Origin: Globodera rostochiensis
Lineage: Eukaryota; Nematoda; Chromadorea; Rhabditida; Heteroderidae
Length of the DNA stretch: 64,000 nucleotides
NCBI GenBank assembly: GCA_018350325.1
Contig: JAEVLN010000021.1
Span: forward strand, 806,001 to 870,000
Direction: 5' to 3'
The notes beneath the pieces were generated by a model. The model searched no databases. It was given only the letters and a program-made list of their open reading frames with translations, and was not told where the DNA came from. The number at the start of each line of letters is the position of its first letter. Position 1 is the first letter of the stretch. Below, piece after piece: positions 1-12,570 of the stretch. Made by a program: the position numbers and the translations under genes.

Positions 1-88
1 AAGATATTAAATTAAAGATTTTTTAAATTTAATTTGGCATTGCGTTCAAAATCGACACAAATTGTCATTTTTTGCAAAAATGGGTAAC

Positions 89-252
89 ACTTCCGAAAAA
101 AGTTCCGATTTTTTCCTTAAAATTTCGGAAGTCGGAACTCGGAATTCCGCATTGTCAAAAATTTTCGGAAGTCGGAACTCGGAATTCCGAGCCCAAAAAA
201 TGTCGGAACTCGGAAGTCGGAACTTCGGAAGTCGGAATTCCGCCCATCCCTG
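89..252 (-). mobile_element. hAT-like terminus with TTCCGA/CGGAAG word array
   Basis: The stretch is filled with variants of CGGAAGTCGGAACTCGGAATTCCG, many of them self-complementary. Read on the minus strand it starts CAGGGATGGGCGGAATTCCG at 252. CAGGG(A/G)TGGGC is a typical start of hAT-superfamily inverted repeats (established knowledge). The 8 bases outside it are CCGTGAAG, but no matching duplication is seen to the left. The other end is therefore off the window, lost or too degenerate to see. The open frames across it are low-complexity products of the repeat, not genes. An element end is likely; its family is inferred. Confidence 0.5.
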
Positions 253-2700
253 CCGTGAAGCAGAACGCTAGTTGTAAATTTAAACGTGTTTTTAATCATT
301 GATTTAACGCCGGTAAATGTGCTCCAAATAGAAATAACTGATTTCGTTTCATCATGTTCTATTTTATTTATTTTTTGCTTTTAATAATTAAAATTGTATA
401 TTTCTGTTTTTTAATTATTTAATTTTCAACTTTTAGATTTAATCGTTTTAAATTGTTCAGAATTGTCGTTATCTTTTATCATTTAGCTAACTATTTTTAT
501 GTTAACGTATTTATTTATAAGTTTTAATAAACTTGGTTAATAACCCGATTAAACTTTAACTTAATATTTAAAACGACACAAGTTTGCAATAAGTTATTAG
601 CATTTTCAACATATACAAAAATTTTAAGCTTTTTTATGTAAATAATTGGACTGCAGAACAGTATTATATCTTGATATTGTACAATGCCCGTCAAAAATCA
701 AATTTATACAAATAAAAAAATTAATAGGAATATCAGCTTAATTGAAATACAATCTTTGATAATTTAAACTAATAATTGTTAAAAATAATGAAAATAAATA
801 TTGTAAAGAAAGCCAATTATAATAGCTTAAAATAATTTTATGCGTGAATGTTCTTATAAATAAAAATATTATTGCATTTTGGTACTCTATCGAACATAAT
901 ATCAAATAGGACAAAATAATAAATTCTAAATTCTAAAAAAGTTTTTTATAATTTCAAGATTCTAATTAAAAAATCATAAATAGAAATTCGTAATCATAAT
1001 TATTCTCTTTAACCTCAGTTAAGCATTACGAATATATAAAAACTGCAAAACTTATCGGTTTAAATTTAGTTTAAACATTTTAAAAGCAATAATAAGTTGT
1101 TAACATAAAAAAGCGCCTATATGCTAATAAATACATATACGAAATAAATTACAAAATAATTTTTTAAATAACGTTGTTATAAAAAACAAAAATAGATTTG
1201 TAAACAATAAATCTGTTACAAAAAATAAAAACCGTATTTTCTCAAATTTACCGCATCAGACTCAACTCCACGCGGAAGAGACTTTTCGCGAAGGGAAGTT
1301 TGCACATACGGCCGCTTGGACCTGCTAACAAGGATGCCAGAGACCATTTAATAATCAAATTTATTATTTATGAAAGCATCTTTTTGTAAATGAACTATAA
1401 TAAAAACTATTATTCCACCCGAGGGCAGCACAATTAAAATACTTAGTAGAGATTTAGGTGGGTTTCGACATAAATATTTCATCTTTTAAAAAAAATAAAA
1501 CATTTAAAATGAGTGAAAAAGGATGGGCAAATAGTTAAAGTAAAATAAAAGTCTTAATATAAAGATCACGTAAACTCAACGCAAAATAAAAGCACAAATT
1601 AAAAAAAACTCGATTGGTTGAAATTAGTAATTTGGTTTAATGTATAAACTAATATAGTATTAATTCGTTTGATCTTTTTAATACATTCTGAAGCAGGAAA
1701 AAGATCCGGTGTGTCTTTTTTACTTTATTATTTATACCCGTGCTCTGATTATCACGGGCATTAATTTGTTTTATATATAATTTCTTTCTTTATTTGTACA
1801 AATGCTAATTAATTATAGGTTTTATCATTTTAATCATTCATATTTATTGAACATTTAATGTTTTGGTCTTAAAATGATGCACTGTTATTACTTAATTATT
1901 AATAATTTTGCGTAAGTTTCAAAGGGAGTACATTTAAACCATTGTTGAGAATAGATATTTGTGTGATCTATGTATTTTCATGGATCTATATCATTATTTT
2001 GCTAATATTGGCTAATTACATTTTTTTTTTATTGAAAAATGTGTGTCGCTTATATTTGAATATTAGGTGAATAATTAAAGAAAAAAAGAATAATTCCCTA
2101 TTATTGTATTATTAATTAAAATTTAACTCAACATATAATCCTTGTGTTCCGGCGAACTTTGATTGTATCTAAGTAATTATTTTTAATTAAAATTGAACTG
2201 ATACTCAAGCTTCTTTAACTTACTGGAAATTCAGCATATACGGTAACCAATTTATAATATTTTTTAAGTAGTTAATAGATTCACATTTAAATCTATATTT
2301 AAATTTTTTTAAACAATTGAATTAAATATTATTTTTAATATTTTTATTTAATCTTGAGGGTTTTGATTAAAATTAAAACTTAGATTATAAATTTAAAAAT
2401 TGTTTAATTGAACGTTTATACAAATTTTTATTTAGTTAATTATATTTTTGTTTAACTTGCTTCGTGTTCTTTTATGTTACACAGCATAGTGATAGAGTCA
2501 AATAAACATATCGGGCATATAAGTATGATGAAGCTAAGATTAAGATAATAAATGTTGCTTTCAAATTTTAGGTTTTGGAGTTTTATTTTCGTCAGTTAGT
2601 TTAACTATTATATTTATTACTTGCCTACGTTTATTTTTATCATTTATTAAATATCAAACCTAATTTTAATTTTTATTGAAAACTCTCTCTCCTTTAGTCC
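253..2700. other. AT-rich DNA without recognisable genes
   Basis: Very AT-rich sequence. T-rich on the top strand at about 350-560 and 1,720-2,060, A-rich at about 560-1,720. One balanced island at about 1,250-1,345 has two long open frames on the plus strand and is preceded by CATCAG, a possible splice acceptor. Nothing in it resembles a known family, and no RNA gene or element boundary was found. Confidence 0.6.
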
Positions 2701-2733
2701 TAGTCTCTCACCATATTCCCATCGGTAGTCTTG

Positions 2734-2779
2734 ATCAGAGCCCCTCCCCTTCGTGTGCTTATAAATGGGGGTGGGGGGG
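2734..2779. repeat. C-rich and G-rich tracts in AT-rich DNA
   Basis: A C tract (CCCCTCCCC at about 2,741) is followed 20-odd bases later by a G tract (GGGGGTGGGGGGG at 2,767-2,779). The two could pair into a hairpin with one T-T mismatch, or the G tract could form a quadruplex. TTGATCAGA occurs on both sides, at 2,731 and about 2,791. Function unknown. Confidence 0.5.
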
Positions 2780-2873
2780 ATATTCTCTTTTTGATCAGAT
2801 CCACCTTTTCATTAATTGAACGAATAAACACTTGTTAATCGCTTCGTCCAAAACCCAGCTAAAAACAAAGGGA

Positions 2874-2930
2874 GGACTGCCGGCTCCTCCAGGGAGCTGA
2901 AAGGGGCTCCGGAGGGGGGCCCAACAGTCC
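2874..2930. other. long GC-rich hairpin
   Basis: GGACTG at 2,874 pairs with CAGTCC at 2,925-2,930. Inside, GGCTCC(TCC) can pair with GGAGGGGGGCC, and GGAGC pairs with GCTCC around a 7-base TGAAAGG loop. The result is an imperfect stem of roughly 20-24 pairs in otherwise AT-rich DNA. It could be a precursor-RNA-like hairpin or a remnant of a palindromic element. No promoter or homologue can be judged from the sequence. Confidence 0.45.
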
Positions 2931-5900
2931 GAGTGTCTCATACCTATTAAAAGGAAAAACCTTTTCAAAAGACGCCATTTTTGGCACAATTTTGTACTAT
3001 CATTTGTAAATAAATGAGCTTCATTCAATGCCTTTCAATACTAAAAGCCTTTTAACTTTAAACTAATATAACAAATAAGCAAAAAATATTTTTTATAATA
3101 TTTTTCCAAACACATCAAAATTAAACCAATTTATATATAAATTAATAGTACGTTAAAATATAATAACAGAAAAACAAATATAATATTACTGTTTTAAATA
3201 ATATAATAATCTAGCGCTTTGAAGATTTTTTTACCGGAATAATTAATAATCTTCATATACAAATGTTAATAAATAAATTCAATAAGCAAAAACTATCTGA
3301 GGAATAGGAAATTAATTAATATAAATTAAAACTATCGTCTTGGGTGGTGTATAGTTAGGGTTGAAAACTCTGACTTGCAAAATAAAATATGTTATAATAT
3401 ATTAAAATAATTTTCAAGCAAATACTATTATGCAATAAGGGAACTGAATTAAAAATACTATACATTTCAAAAATTTAGTAAACAAATAATAAAAAATCTG
3501 ATTGAGGCAAAAATTGAATTTAAAAAATCAAAGGTCATTATTATTTTATCAAATCAAATTAAATAATATTTTACAATAAGTATGATTTCTTAAAAATCAA
3601 AAACATAAATTAATTTACGCTACTGTTCAGACAAAAATATTTTCCAAAATAAAACAATTTAAAATTAAGTTGATGCCATTTTTAAATTTTACACGTTCAT
3701 AAATTTCCAAGTATGTTGATGATAAATTAAACTTAAAAATAAACCAAGCTAAAAAAAGCAATGAAAGAATTGATACTTAAATATTCATTTTTTATTTCTA
3801 ATTTAACATTGACTTGACGGCGATTATACACGGAGGAATTCCTAATTGATCTAAAACTAGGCCAACCGTTTCTGCTGAAACAGAAAATTATATAAAAATA
3901 ATTAATTAAAAGATACAGTAAGAGAATGTAAAAATTCAAAAATGAATACATGTTGTTGAAAGCAATTAAAACCCTTTGAAACAAAATTATTAAATATTAA
4001 AAAGATACATATGATGTATTATATAAAATAATAAATGTATAATTAATTAAAGTATAAATTTAAAATAAATTTAGCTTTTAATATTACTTTTAGAATTGCT
4101 TATAATACAAAAAAAGCATACGTATATTTATTATAGTGAACTCCTTATTGTAAACTATCGCTTGGCACTCGATCAAATCATTAATGCGTGCACTCTGCAA
4201 GAGTGCGACCAAATAATTTTAAATAATTTTTCTATTCTTTAAAATTATTAAATTTTAATAAAAAGTAATGATGTGATGATTCAAAATACCCCTCGTGGGA
4301 AGCAATTTTGTTCCCCTCGTCATGTAGGACATCAATGCAAAATTTTGCTATATTACCCAAAATAATTCAAAATTGAACCTAAAAACTTTGCGATAAGCAG
4401 AACAAACTAAATTTATTAATTCTTATATTAAACGTTTTAAAATAAAATTATACAAAAAATCTATCTATTGTATGTATTATTGTATTAAAAATAATATAAG
4501 CACCGTTATAAATGTTTCAAAACCAATAATAAAAAACGCGATATGTAAAAACCACTAATATTATGTATTTATATTTGTAAAATCTTAATCTAAGTTATAA
4601 AAATAAGTTTGATCTTTAAAATCGTTAGTGAATAAATTATGAAATTACTAAATGCTAAAGTAAATGAGATGCTAATTTAAAAAGCTATAATGCGTCAACC
4701 GACGATTCATTATTAATACAACCCACACTATATTTTACAAAAAAATTAAATTAAATTGCTAAAAATTAAAAAATTGTAGTCGTGCTACCAAGGCCATGGT
4801 TGTCGATATAATGAGAGGACGGATGAAGACTTCAGAAAACATATAAACTGCTGATCTTGTTATATTGTAAACCCTAATTTAAAATTTACAAACGAGAAGA
4901 AAATCATAACAAATTACCTTTATTATTTTTTTATTAAGAATACAAAAAATTTAGCAAAAAAAAGTTGTTCTTAACACTTATATCATAGAAATTATATTTA
5001 TTAAAAAGTAGTTTAACCAGCCGGTAAATTTAAACAGAGATGCGATGTAATTGGAATAACAACACCAATAAATAATAAACTACCATTAATTAATACTGTA
5101 CTCAAATAATATGATTATACCAAATTTTTTCCCCATTTAATTGGTAAAATTCAAAGATTAAAAAAATAATCAATTGTTGATTTTGCGTTTCATTTTTTTC
5201 ATTATTTAAGTAAAATTATGAACTTAGTAGCCTTTAAATTCAACTTTGTGTTTTCGTTGGCCCCCTCTTGCATTATGCAGCAAGCGATGTAAATGAACGA
5301 TAAAGTTCCATTTTTTAGAAAAGAAATTTGTTTAATTTACAAAATGCTGAATGCACCTGTGTTTAATATTTTTTATTGTGTTTGTTTCTTTTTAATTAAA
5401 TTTAAATTTTGCGAAACATTTGCTAACCGCGACTCGTATATTTCTATTTTTAAAATGGTGATTTATATTATTATTAAAACACAGAATATCCTCTCTTGAT
5501 ACTTATCTTATATTTTGAATTAATTTATTAATATTGTAAGATATTTAAGGTAGAAAACAAAATTTTCAACTGAAGACTGTATCATTAGCTGAATTAAAGT
5601 GTGCGATAAAAATATTGAGGAATAAATCATAAATAATAATGAACAAAAATGTGTTTATTACAAGAACTTTGTATTGAAAATTCTTACAAAATTAAAAATA
5701 TATTAATTTACAATTTTTATGAATGACAAATTTCTTTTAACGTATCGATTACAAAAGAATCCCAAAGCAATTTTTGAACGTAGACGTTAAGCCATAATGC
5801 AGAAAATAATCGTATGTAAGAAAAATTTACCAAAACATAAAAATATTTATCACGCGCTTTGGAAAACATTAAGAAAACATATTAATTAACAAATGGAATC

Positions 5901-8900
5901 ATTTTTAGAAGTAAAAGTATTACTATAACCATTTAAAAAACGGCAATTTGTATGCAGACCATCATAGATGGAGAATTAATAATTTTAATTTCATTTGAAA
6001 AAATTGCCAATAATTAAAACAATAATTTTTTTCGTCACTTATATAAAGATAACTGATGATAAAACACAGGTATTTACAAAAGGATCTAATTACCCAAGTC
6101 TCATTTAAGATGCATCTAAATTGTTTAGCTCAAACAAATATTTGCTGGATATTCGCGCGCTTCTGTCATTAATGTTACTGTAAGATAATCTGTTGATAGC
6201 AAATTACATTTAATTTTAACAAAATAGAACTGAACCTGAAAAATGACTTAATTCTGTTCGAGGACGGTCTCATGTCCAGATCATATACGTAAGACTAAAC
6301 AAGTTGACGATAAAGTACGGTTAGTAAGTTTTGAGACCCAAGGATGGGAGGTGTCGGAAAAAATAATATATTTTGCAAAATAAAAATTAAAGAATATTGT
6401 TATTGTTAGCATTAAAAAATATTTAAATATGAAACAAGTTACTCAATTACGAATTAAATTATATAAACAATAAACAATGTGCTCAATATTATAGTCAAGA
6501 ATTGTTGATAATATATTATTAAATTTTTAACAAAAAATAATAAAAACAATAAAATTTTAATCAAAATATTTAATAACCAAAATCAATAAATAAAAAATTT
6601 GCTTATATGACGCCAATTTAAATTTTTCACTCAAGTCGGAGCTTTTTATTTCAGAAAAAATAATACTTTATTTAAAAATTAAAGCAATGAAGAGTTGCTC
6701 ATAAAATTCAATTAATGCAAAAATTTAGGCAAAAAAATCACGCTCATCTTTGCAACGAATGAATGTTGGGCCTAACAACCAAATTGAAATTTTATTTTAT
6801 TCACAACAACATGTAATGCTATTCTTTAGCGTATTATAATTTTTTAAATAATTAAATAAATAATTTTAATTTTTATTAGTTGTGCATGCATGGTGTACTT
6901 TTTCAATTTTAGCCGCCTTGTTTAGTCAAATGAGCCGGAAGACTTATTTGTGTCTTTTTCTTTTTTTCTTTACCATTTTAAATTTTGCGTTTTAATTTTT
7001 TACTTTTGGCTTAGGTATATGTGGTAAAGCTAATAAAATTTTATATTATTTCAAAATTATGGTTATTTTGCATTTTACCAAAAAAAACTTGTGCATTCAT
7101 GCCCAAAGAATATTTGCTTTTTTTATTTCATTATGCCTTGTTTGATTAAAAATAGTTATTTATGTTTTATTCTTTTTTGATACAATATTGAATAATTACA
7201 TCAAATTAGCAATCATATTCTAAATTAATTATTGTAAAATTACATTTTATTAATACTTTATTCTGCGAGAATTTAAATATGTTCAGAAGCAATGTGGAGA
7301 ACAAAATGGATTAAAAGTGGAATTAATAATTCACAAATTTTAATTTGAACGAAAAGGCAATTTTGGTGTTAGTCAAAATCTCAATTAAATGAGTCGTTTA
7401 ATTAAATTTAAATAACAATCACGCGATTAAATATAAAAATATTGGTGAACATATCAATGGTAAAAAAGCAGTCTTAGGACACCAAGTTTATTTTATTTTA
7501 CATTTTATTTGTTATTCATTAATAATTCCAAAAAATATTAATTAAAATAAATTAAATAATAATAAAGATGCGTGTGAAAAAAATTGTCAATGCAATAACA
7601 TGCAACATGCCTGCCAACAAGCTTTGCAGACAAAGCTAAGACCGTAATACACCAATGAAAAATCAACCCAAAAAAAAACAAACAGCGGCGAGACATTTAA
7701 AGCATAAATAAAGAAAGCAATCAAATCTTGATGATGTAACTTTGCAAATCGAAAAATAAATTATTATTAAGACAAAAGTGTAAAAGGACCTTGTGTTTGG
7801 AGAGTTGTTTTGCAGCGAGAAATTGGACAATCCGATCCGGTAATTCACCAAATTATTGTGTTAAAGAGACCCAATTGAATTGAGTTATTTAGAATTAAAA
7901 CGGTTCTTTGCAATTATAAAAAAACAAAAACATTAAAAATAAATACACTAATTAAAAATTAATTGTAAGCCAAACCACATTTTATATGTATTTTAAAACT
8001 TTTAATTCTAATCGGGTCTTTTTCTTAAAATTCAAAATTACTATTTATAAAATTTTAAAAAATTTAATATAAAATTGTCGCAATAGATGGACAGTATAAA
8101 ACTCGCATGCGCACGGTACATTGACGGTATACCTTAGCTTTGAAAACGCCGCGATTTAAATAAGTACTATGTTCAACATAACATATTTAATACATGAGTT
8201 TAAACTATATGGCTTTTTTGTATATAAGAACATTTTAAAGAATGCCTAACCAAATAAGCTTCAGATTAATGATACGAAATTAACATCATTTACAATTAAA
8301 AAATACAAAATTCTTTTGTTTTTGAAAATTTTTAAAAAAAGAGGTAAAATAATAAAATTACAAAAGAGAACGCATTATAGAATTACACAAAAAGTGTAAA
8401 ATTGAAGTCGTAAATTCACAATTTTATAAGTTTAACACTTTATCACTCATTAATAACAAAATAATATCTATAATTAGTAAAATAATTCGGTGAACCGGGA
8501 CTAGGGTAACAGATCTCGTAGCGACGTTTAAGTTTTCAAATTATCTGTATTATTTGATTTTGAAATAAATAATACACCCAAATAAAAAGTGAAAAAAAGT
8601 TCATATGAAACGATAAAAATTGAATAAAAATAGTTAACCCTGCATTAATTACAAAACCTGCGGCAGAATCTCTTTCTGGGAGAAAGGAAAATGTTCTTGC
8701 CTAATATAGAGTTAGATTAACGAAAAGCTAAAATAGGATTTTATTAATATTATTGAAAACTAAAATTTAAAAATAACTAAAAGCAATAGGTGGTTAAAAC
8801 TGACGAAATCCCCACAGTTAAAAACGAGTCATAAATAAATAAGCAACAAAGTATAAAATAAATGTTAAATTGCCATAATTTTATTATAAAAAACACTTAT

Positions 8901-9830
8901 CTGCGAGTATAAAAACCAACTGCCCAGTTAATTAAAAAATTATATTTACTATTAATGAATTCAATTCAATAAAAAACCATTTTATAAAATATTTAACCAT
9001 ACTTGGATTAAATAAATAACCTCGTTTACAAATTAGCCGAGATTAAATACTATAAATATTTCAACAGACAAGAAAATTAGAGAATAAATGGTAATTTTAA
9101 ATTTTGCACGTAATTCTTGCGAGCAAGTACGTCTACTTCTTGGTTCGATGGTCGTAACCATGCGTTGTCTGGGGGATAAATTAATAAAAAATATGAAATA
9201 AATTGTTTCTCACAACCCAAATTAATAAAAAAATTTTTGTAAAGGACACATAGAAAATAAAATTACAAAACGAAAAAAATTTAAAAAAAAAAATTTAAGT
9301 AACATTACAAAAAATCTGCAGAATAAAAAGCTAATCTTTTAAACAACTTGAATCAATTTAATTTATCTTTAGAAAGTTTGGAGAAGCAGAAATAAGACCA
9401 TGTTAAAGCTTTTAATGAAATATCATTAATAAATTTTTAAATTTTCAAGTTTTTATTATTTATAAATAAAAATTAAACAAAGCTTATGATCAAATAAGAA
9501 CTAATCCTTCCTTCATCAATCATATTAATCATTTTTTTAATTTAATTAAAAGTAAACAAAATCATATTATAAAAACATTTAAGAAGCGTAAATACACAAA
9601 TAGGACTTGTCGAAACGACCGTTTTTAGCGAATCAGAACTTGCGCCGCGCAGCACAACAAGCCAAAGGATGCTCAACCAAGGGCTCTTGAAAACAGTTTC
9701 AATGAAATATTGCTATAAAAATATTATATTTTAATATATTATTGAAAATTTTAACATAATAAAATTTAGGATATTCTACTTTATATACAATGTATTAATT
9801 TATTGACATATTACTAACATTCTATAATAA
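2931..9830. other. AT-rich DNA with short balanced islands
   Basis: Mostly A-rich on the top strand, with T-rich blocks at about 5,210-5,540 and 6,830-7,290. Balanced islands of 40-100 bp lie near 4,160, 4,290, 4,800, 6,270, 7,610, 8,100, 8,500, 8,660, 9,130 and 9,640. Some carry GT or AG splice-like dinucleotides, for example GTAAGA after TCATAC at about 6,290. Their open frames are 20-45 codons. There is a 7-bp perfect hairpin, GCACTCT-GCA-AGAGTGC, at 4,190-4,206. No family was recognised. Confidence 0.55.
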
Positions 9831-9853
9831 AGTAAAGAATAGGCAAAATGTTA

Positions 9854-9925
9854 GCCCCGGGTGGGACTCGAACCCACGTCCTCCACCCAATCCGTGGGCA
9901 GCTCTTCCAACTGAGCTACCGGGGC
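9854..9925 (-). tRNA. tRNA-like gene, copy 1, anticodon uncertain
   Basis: On the minus strand this is 72 nt. The 7-bp acceptor stem is perfect (GCCCCGG with CCGGGGC). The D arm GCTC-AGTTGGAA-GAGC and the T arm GTGGG-TTCGAGT-CCCAC are also perfect. The internal Pol III boxes are therefore intact, and TTTT follows 11 nt downstream as a possible terminator. The anticodon arm is abnormal: the 17 nt GCCCACGGATTGGGTGG do not form a canonical 5-bp stem with U33. Depending on the shift, the triplet would be GAT, ATT or GGA, and the base before it is not T in any of these. It could be a transcribed tRNA-like RNA, a tRNA pseudogene or a SINE head. Confidence 0.6.
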
Positions 9926-10139
9926 GCCCCATTAGCCTGCTTCTTTATGGATGAACTTTTGCCCCCGCCATAGGCGTTTTAACCGTCTCTTCCAACCAGC
10001 GGAATTCTCTCTCATCCTTACAGCTCCATCCTCAACGGGACCGGTCCCTCGGTCCATCGATCGATCACACATCGATCGCTTCGCTGGCGACGGTTGGGCA
10101 ACCATCCGGTGCTACCAGTAAAGAATAGGCAAAATGTTA

Positions 10140-10210
10140 GCCCCGGGTGGGACTCGAACCCATTCCTCCACCCAATCCGTGGGCAGCTCTTCCAACTGAG
10201 CTACCGGGGC
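10140..10210 (-). pseudogene. tRNA-like gene, copy 2, weaker T arm
   Basis: The second copy of the tRNA-like sequence is 71 nt. Acceptor and D arms are identical to copy 1. The T-arm side reads ATGGG opposite CCCAC, so the outer pair is lost and the variable region is one base shorter. It has the same non-canonical anticodon arm. Because it decays in the T arm relative to copy 1, it is more likely non-functional as a tRNA. Transcription through the internal boxes remains possible, since GGTTCGAGTCC is intact. Confidence 0.5.
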
Positions 10211-10883
10211 GTCCCATTAGCCTGCTTCTTTACGGATGATCTTTTGCCCCCGCCATAGTTGTTTTAACCGTCTCGTCCAACCAGCGGAATTCTCTCTCAT
10301 CCTTACAATAAAATCGAATTACCAAATCTTAAAGCAAATACTAAAATATATTTTAATGGAATCATATACCCAAATAAAGCGTCTTGCCTATTTTAAGACT
10401 AACCCAAATTACAAATGTAATAACGATGTTTTAATAGGAAAACAAACCATGTAATGAAATTAAACCGGCACAAATATAAAATAAAACAATCAATTTTGGC
10501 GTATACACAAAAAAATTTAAATTTAAGTAAAACTCTTAATTAATGAAATAAAAAATAGATACCTAAACAAAGTTAAAAAAATTACTTATTAAAAGTTTAA
10601 ATAGATCTTTGATAAATGATCAAAAAAACATCAAATATAAATTGAACTATAATAGAGCAAATAAACTATTACTTATTACAATTTCATACATAGAGATTTA
10701 ACAACATCAAATAGACCTATTTAATAAAAACTAATTACTAAAACAATTCAAGATTAAAAAAAATAATGATAAAAATAAATAATGTTTTTTCGTTGGATTT
10801 AAGTATAATAATTAAAATTTGAACATATCATATATCTGGAATAAAAAAATTCGATAAAAATAACTCATTTGATAATTAAAAAT

Positions 10884-11012
10884 GATGGGCCTTCATTAAA
10901 ATGGTTTATTGATTATAAAAAATACGGGGTTGTCGCCGGAATCGGCGCGGGTGAAATTGAACAGTCGGATATGCTAAATTACTGCATTGCACAGCGTCAT
11001 AAAAACTATTAA
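10884..11012 (+). other. exon-like open stretch, unknown product
   Basis: A plus-strand frame is open from an upstream stop near 10,845 to TAA at 11,010-11,012. The balanced part reads ...YGVVAGIGAGEIEQSD... followed by MLNYCIAQRHKNY before the stop. There is no methionine near the start and only one in-frame ATG late in the stretch, so alone it is not a complete gene. If real, it is a terminal exon or a relic. The residue mix is protein-like, with glycine and charged residues in place of the Lys/Asn/Ile/Phe runs typical of translated AT-rich filler. A frame of this length is expected by chance in a GC-richer island. No family recognised. Confidence 0.2.
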
Positions 11013-11766
11013 AAACATATATAGTAATATAAATTAAAATTCTGTGGCTGCTAATTTGGTGATTATCCATATCCAATCATAATCTTTAATGTTGGCAGGG
11101 GTGCGTGTTTAGCAGGAACGTAGATGTTGTTTGTAAAAAATAATTAAAAATTTAATGATAAAATACTAATTCAAAAAAGATTATTTAAAATATGTCAAAA
11201 TTAAAAATATTACAAATAACAAAATCAAATGAAAATAGTAAATGGCAAATAAATATCTGAAACCAGTATATATTATTTCCAGAGCAATTAGAAAATCTAA
11301 TAATCACAAGAAAACAAATTAGCTAAAATCCTTTTGCATAAAGATTCAAAAAAAAAATTTATACATTTAATGGCGGGAAAACTTTTTTCTAATTAATAAA
11401 TAAATACAATTCAAATTATTTAAGTTCATTTTTTTGGAAAGCATTCTTGAAGAAGAGGAATGCATCAGAATATTTAAATGTAGGAGCCAAGAAAAAATAT
11501 TCAGAAAAAGGAAACTTTTTAATAAAACAAAACGCAGATTAATTAATCAACTAAATTGATTTTTTGCAATTTAATATCGCAATATTATGTATGCTATTTA
11601 AACTCATTTCCTTTGAAGTTACAACAAATAAAAAATGTAAAACTTAAACTACTCTTCTATTCTTGCATCTTATCAATGACCTCTTTCTTGCTTAGTATTA
11701 TATACAGTCGGGAATCACTAATGCGCCTTTTTTACATTTTTTGACGCTGACAAGTGCATTTATAAA

Positions 11767-11913
11767 ATGCCGACTATTACCCACGCCAAGAAATTGGAAC
11801 TGTTACGAGACATGGCTCAATGGACTGCAGGCAATGAAGACCCACATCGAGCGCATGCACAGAACATTACGACAAAGCTCGGCACACGCCTCTCCTCCCG
11901 ACGTCGCATTTAG
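11767..11913 (+). CDS. possible small ORF or exon relic, 48 residues
   Basis: ATG at 11,767 opens a 48-codon frame ending TAG at 11,911-11,913. It begins MPTITHAKKLELLRDMAQWT and ends with a basic tail containing SSRRR. The composition is balanced and hydrophilic, with a possible amphipathic helix in the first 20 residues and no membrane segment. A second plus-strand frame (TTG start at 11,741) also runs open across the same island, so the frame choice is uncertain. Neither promoter nor splice sites are clear, and the neighbourhood holds only AT-rich filler. It may be a fragment of a decayed gene or mobile element. Function unknown. Confidence 0.25.
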   Translation: MPTITHAKKLELLRDMAQWTAGNEDPHRAHAQNITTKLGTRLSSRRRI

Positions 11914-12570
11914 TTTTTTTCTGATGAATAAATTTTATTCTAAAAGCATTAATACCATAAAAATCAAATATTACAATAACAAAGCCATAATTGAGTAAAC
12001 AAAATTAGTTACCAATAAATGACTTAAATCAACTGAGTGATAAAAGAAAAAAGTAAATACGGATTAAAAGCATTAAAAAGGCAAAATACAAATAAAATAA
12101 ATAAACAATGACAAATTACATGGCGATGATACCTGCTAGGGTATGCTTTAACGACACAACTATTATTTTTTGCATTATTATATTAATTTTCTTGCTGCGT
12201 TTATTCTTTCTTTAATGAATTGTTGAAAATTAAAAAAAACAATCATTAAAATATCTGCGTATTCAAAATAGCAAAACAAAATGCAAAACCAATCATTTAT
12301 TTCATATCTGCATATTTAGATATTTTATTTTATTAAAATTTTATAATAAATAAGTCAATATAAAACAAAAAATGTCATAATCCCGCAAAAACTATACAAA
12401 AAATCTAACCCCAAGATAAAACCTATAATCAAAAATAAAATACTAAGAATCTTTAAAGGGAGGACAATTATCAAAAACAAAATAAAAGAAAAAAATGTTA
12501 AGCTCTGAATCATGAAAAAGGACAACAATGTTAACAAAAAATGAGTTAATTAATAATGTTGGCTAATTAA

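Larger units (their letters stand above)
9831..10306 (-). repeat. tandem duplication carrying tRNA-like copies
   Basis: Two copies of a unit of about 190 bp (9,831-10,021 and 10,117-10,306) run in the same direction with a 286-bp offset. Each starts AGTAAAGAATAGGC and ends CTCTCTCATCCTTAC. They differ by a handful of substitutions plus a small change in the tRNA T arm. The 95-bp spacer (10,022-10,116) is GC-rich for this window and contains ATCGATCGATC and ACATCGATCG motifs. Each unit holds one tRNA-like sequence and about 95 bp of conserved flank upstream of it. Duplication of flank plus tRNA-like body means the unit, not only the tRNA, was copied. Confidence 0.85.

Noticed and set aside
62..302. 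Three frames on both strands over the first 300 bp
   Set aside because: All are translations of the CGGAAG/GGAATTCC word array. The SRNSEFR-type repeats are not a protein family.
12355..12537. 60-codon minus-strand hydrophobic frame resembling a membrane protein
   Set aside because: Phe/Ile/Leu-rich translation typical of A-rich DNA read on the opposite strand; no start context or neighbours.
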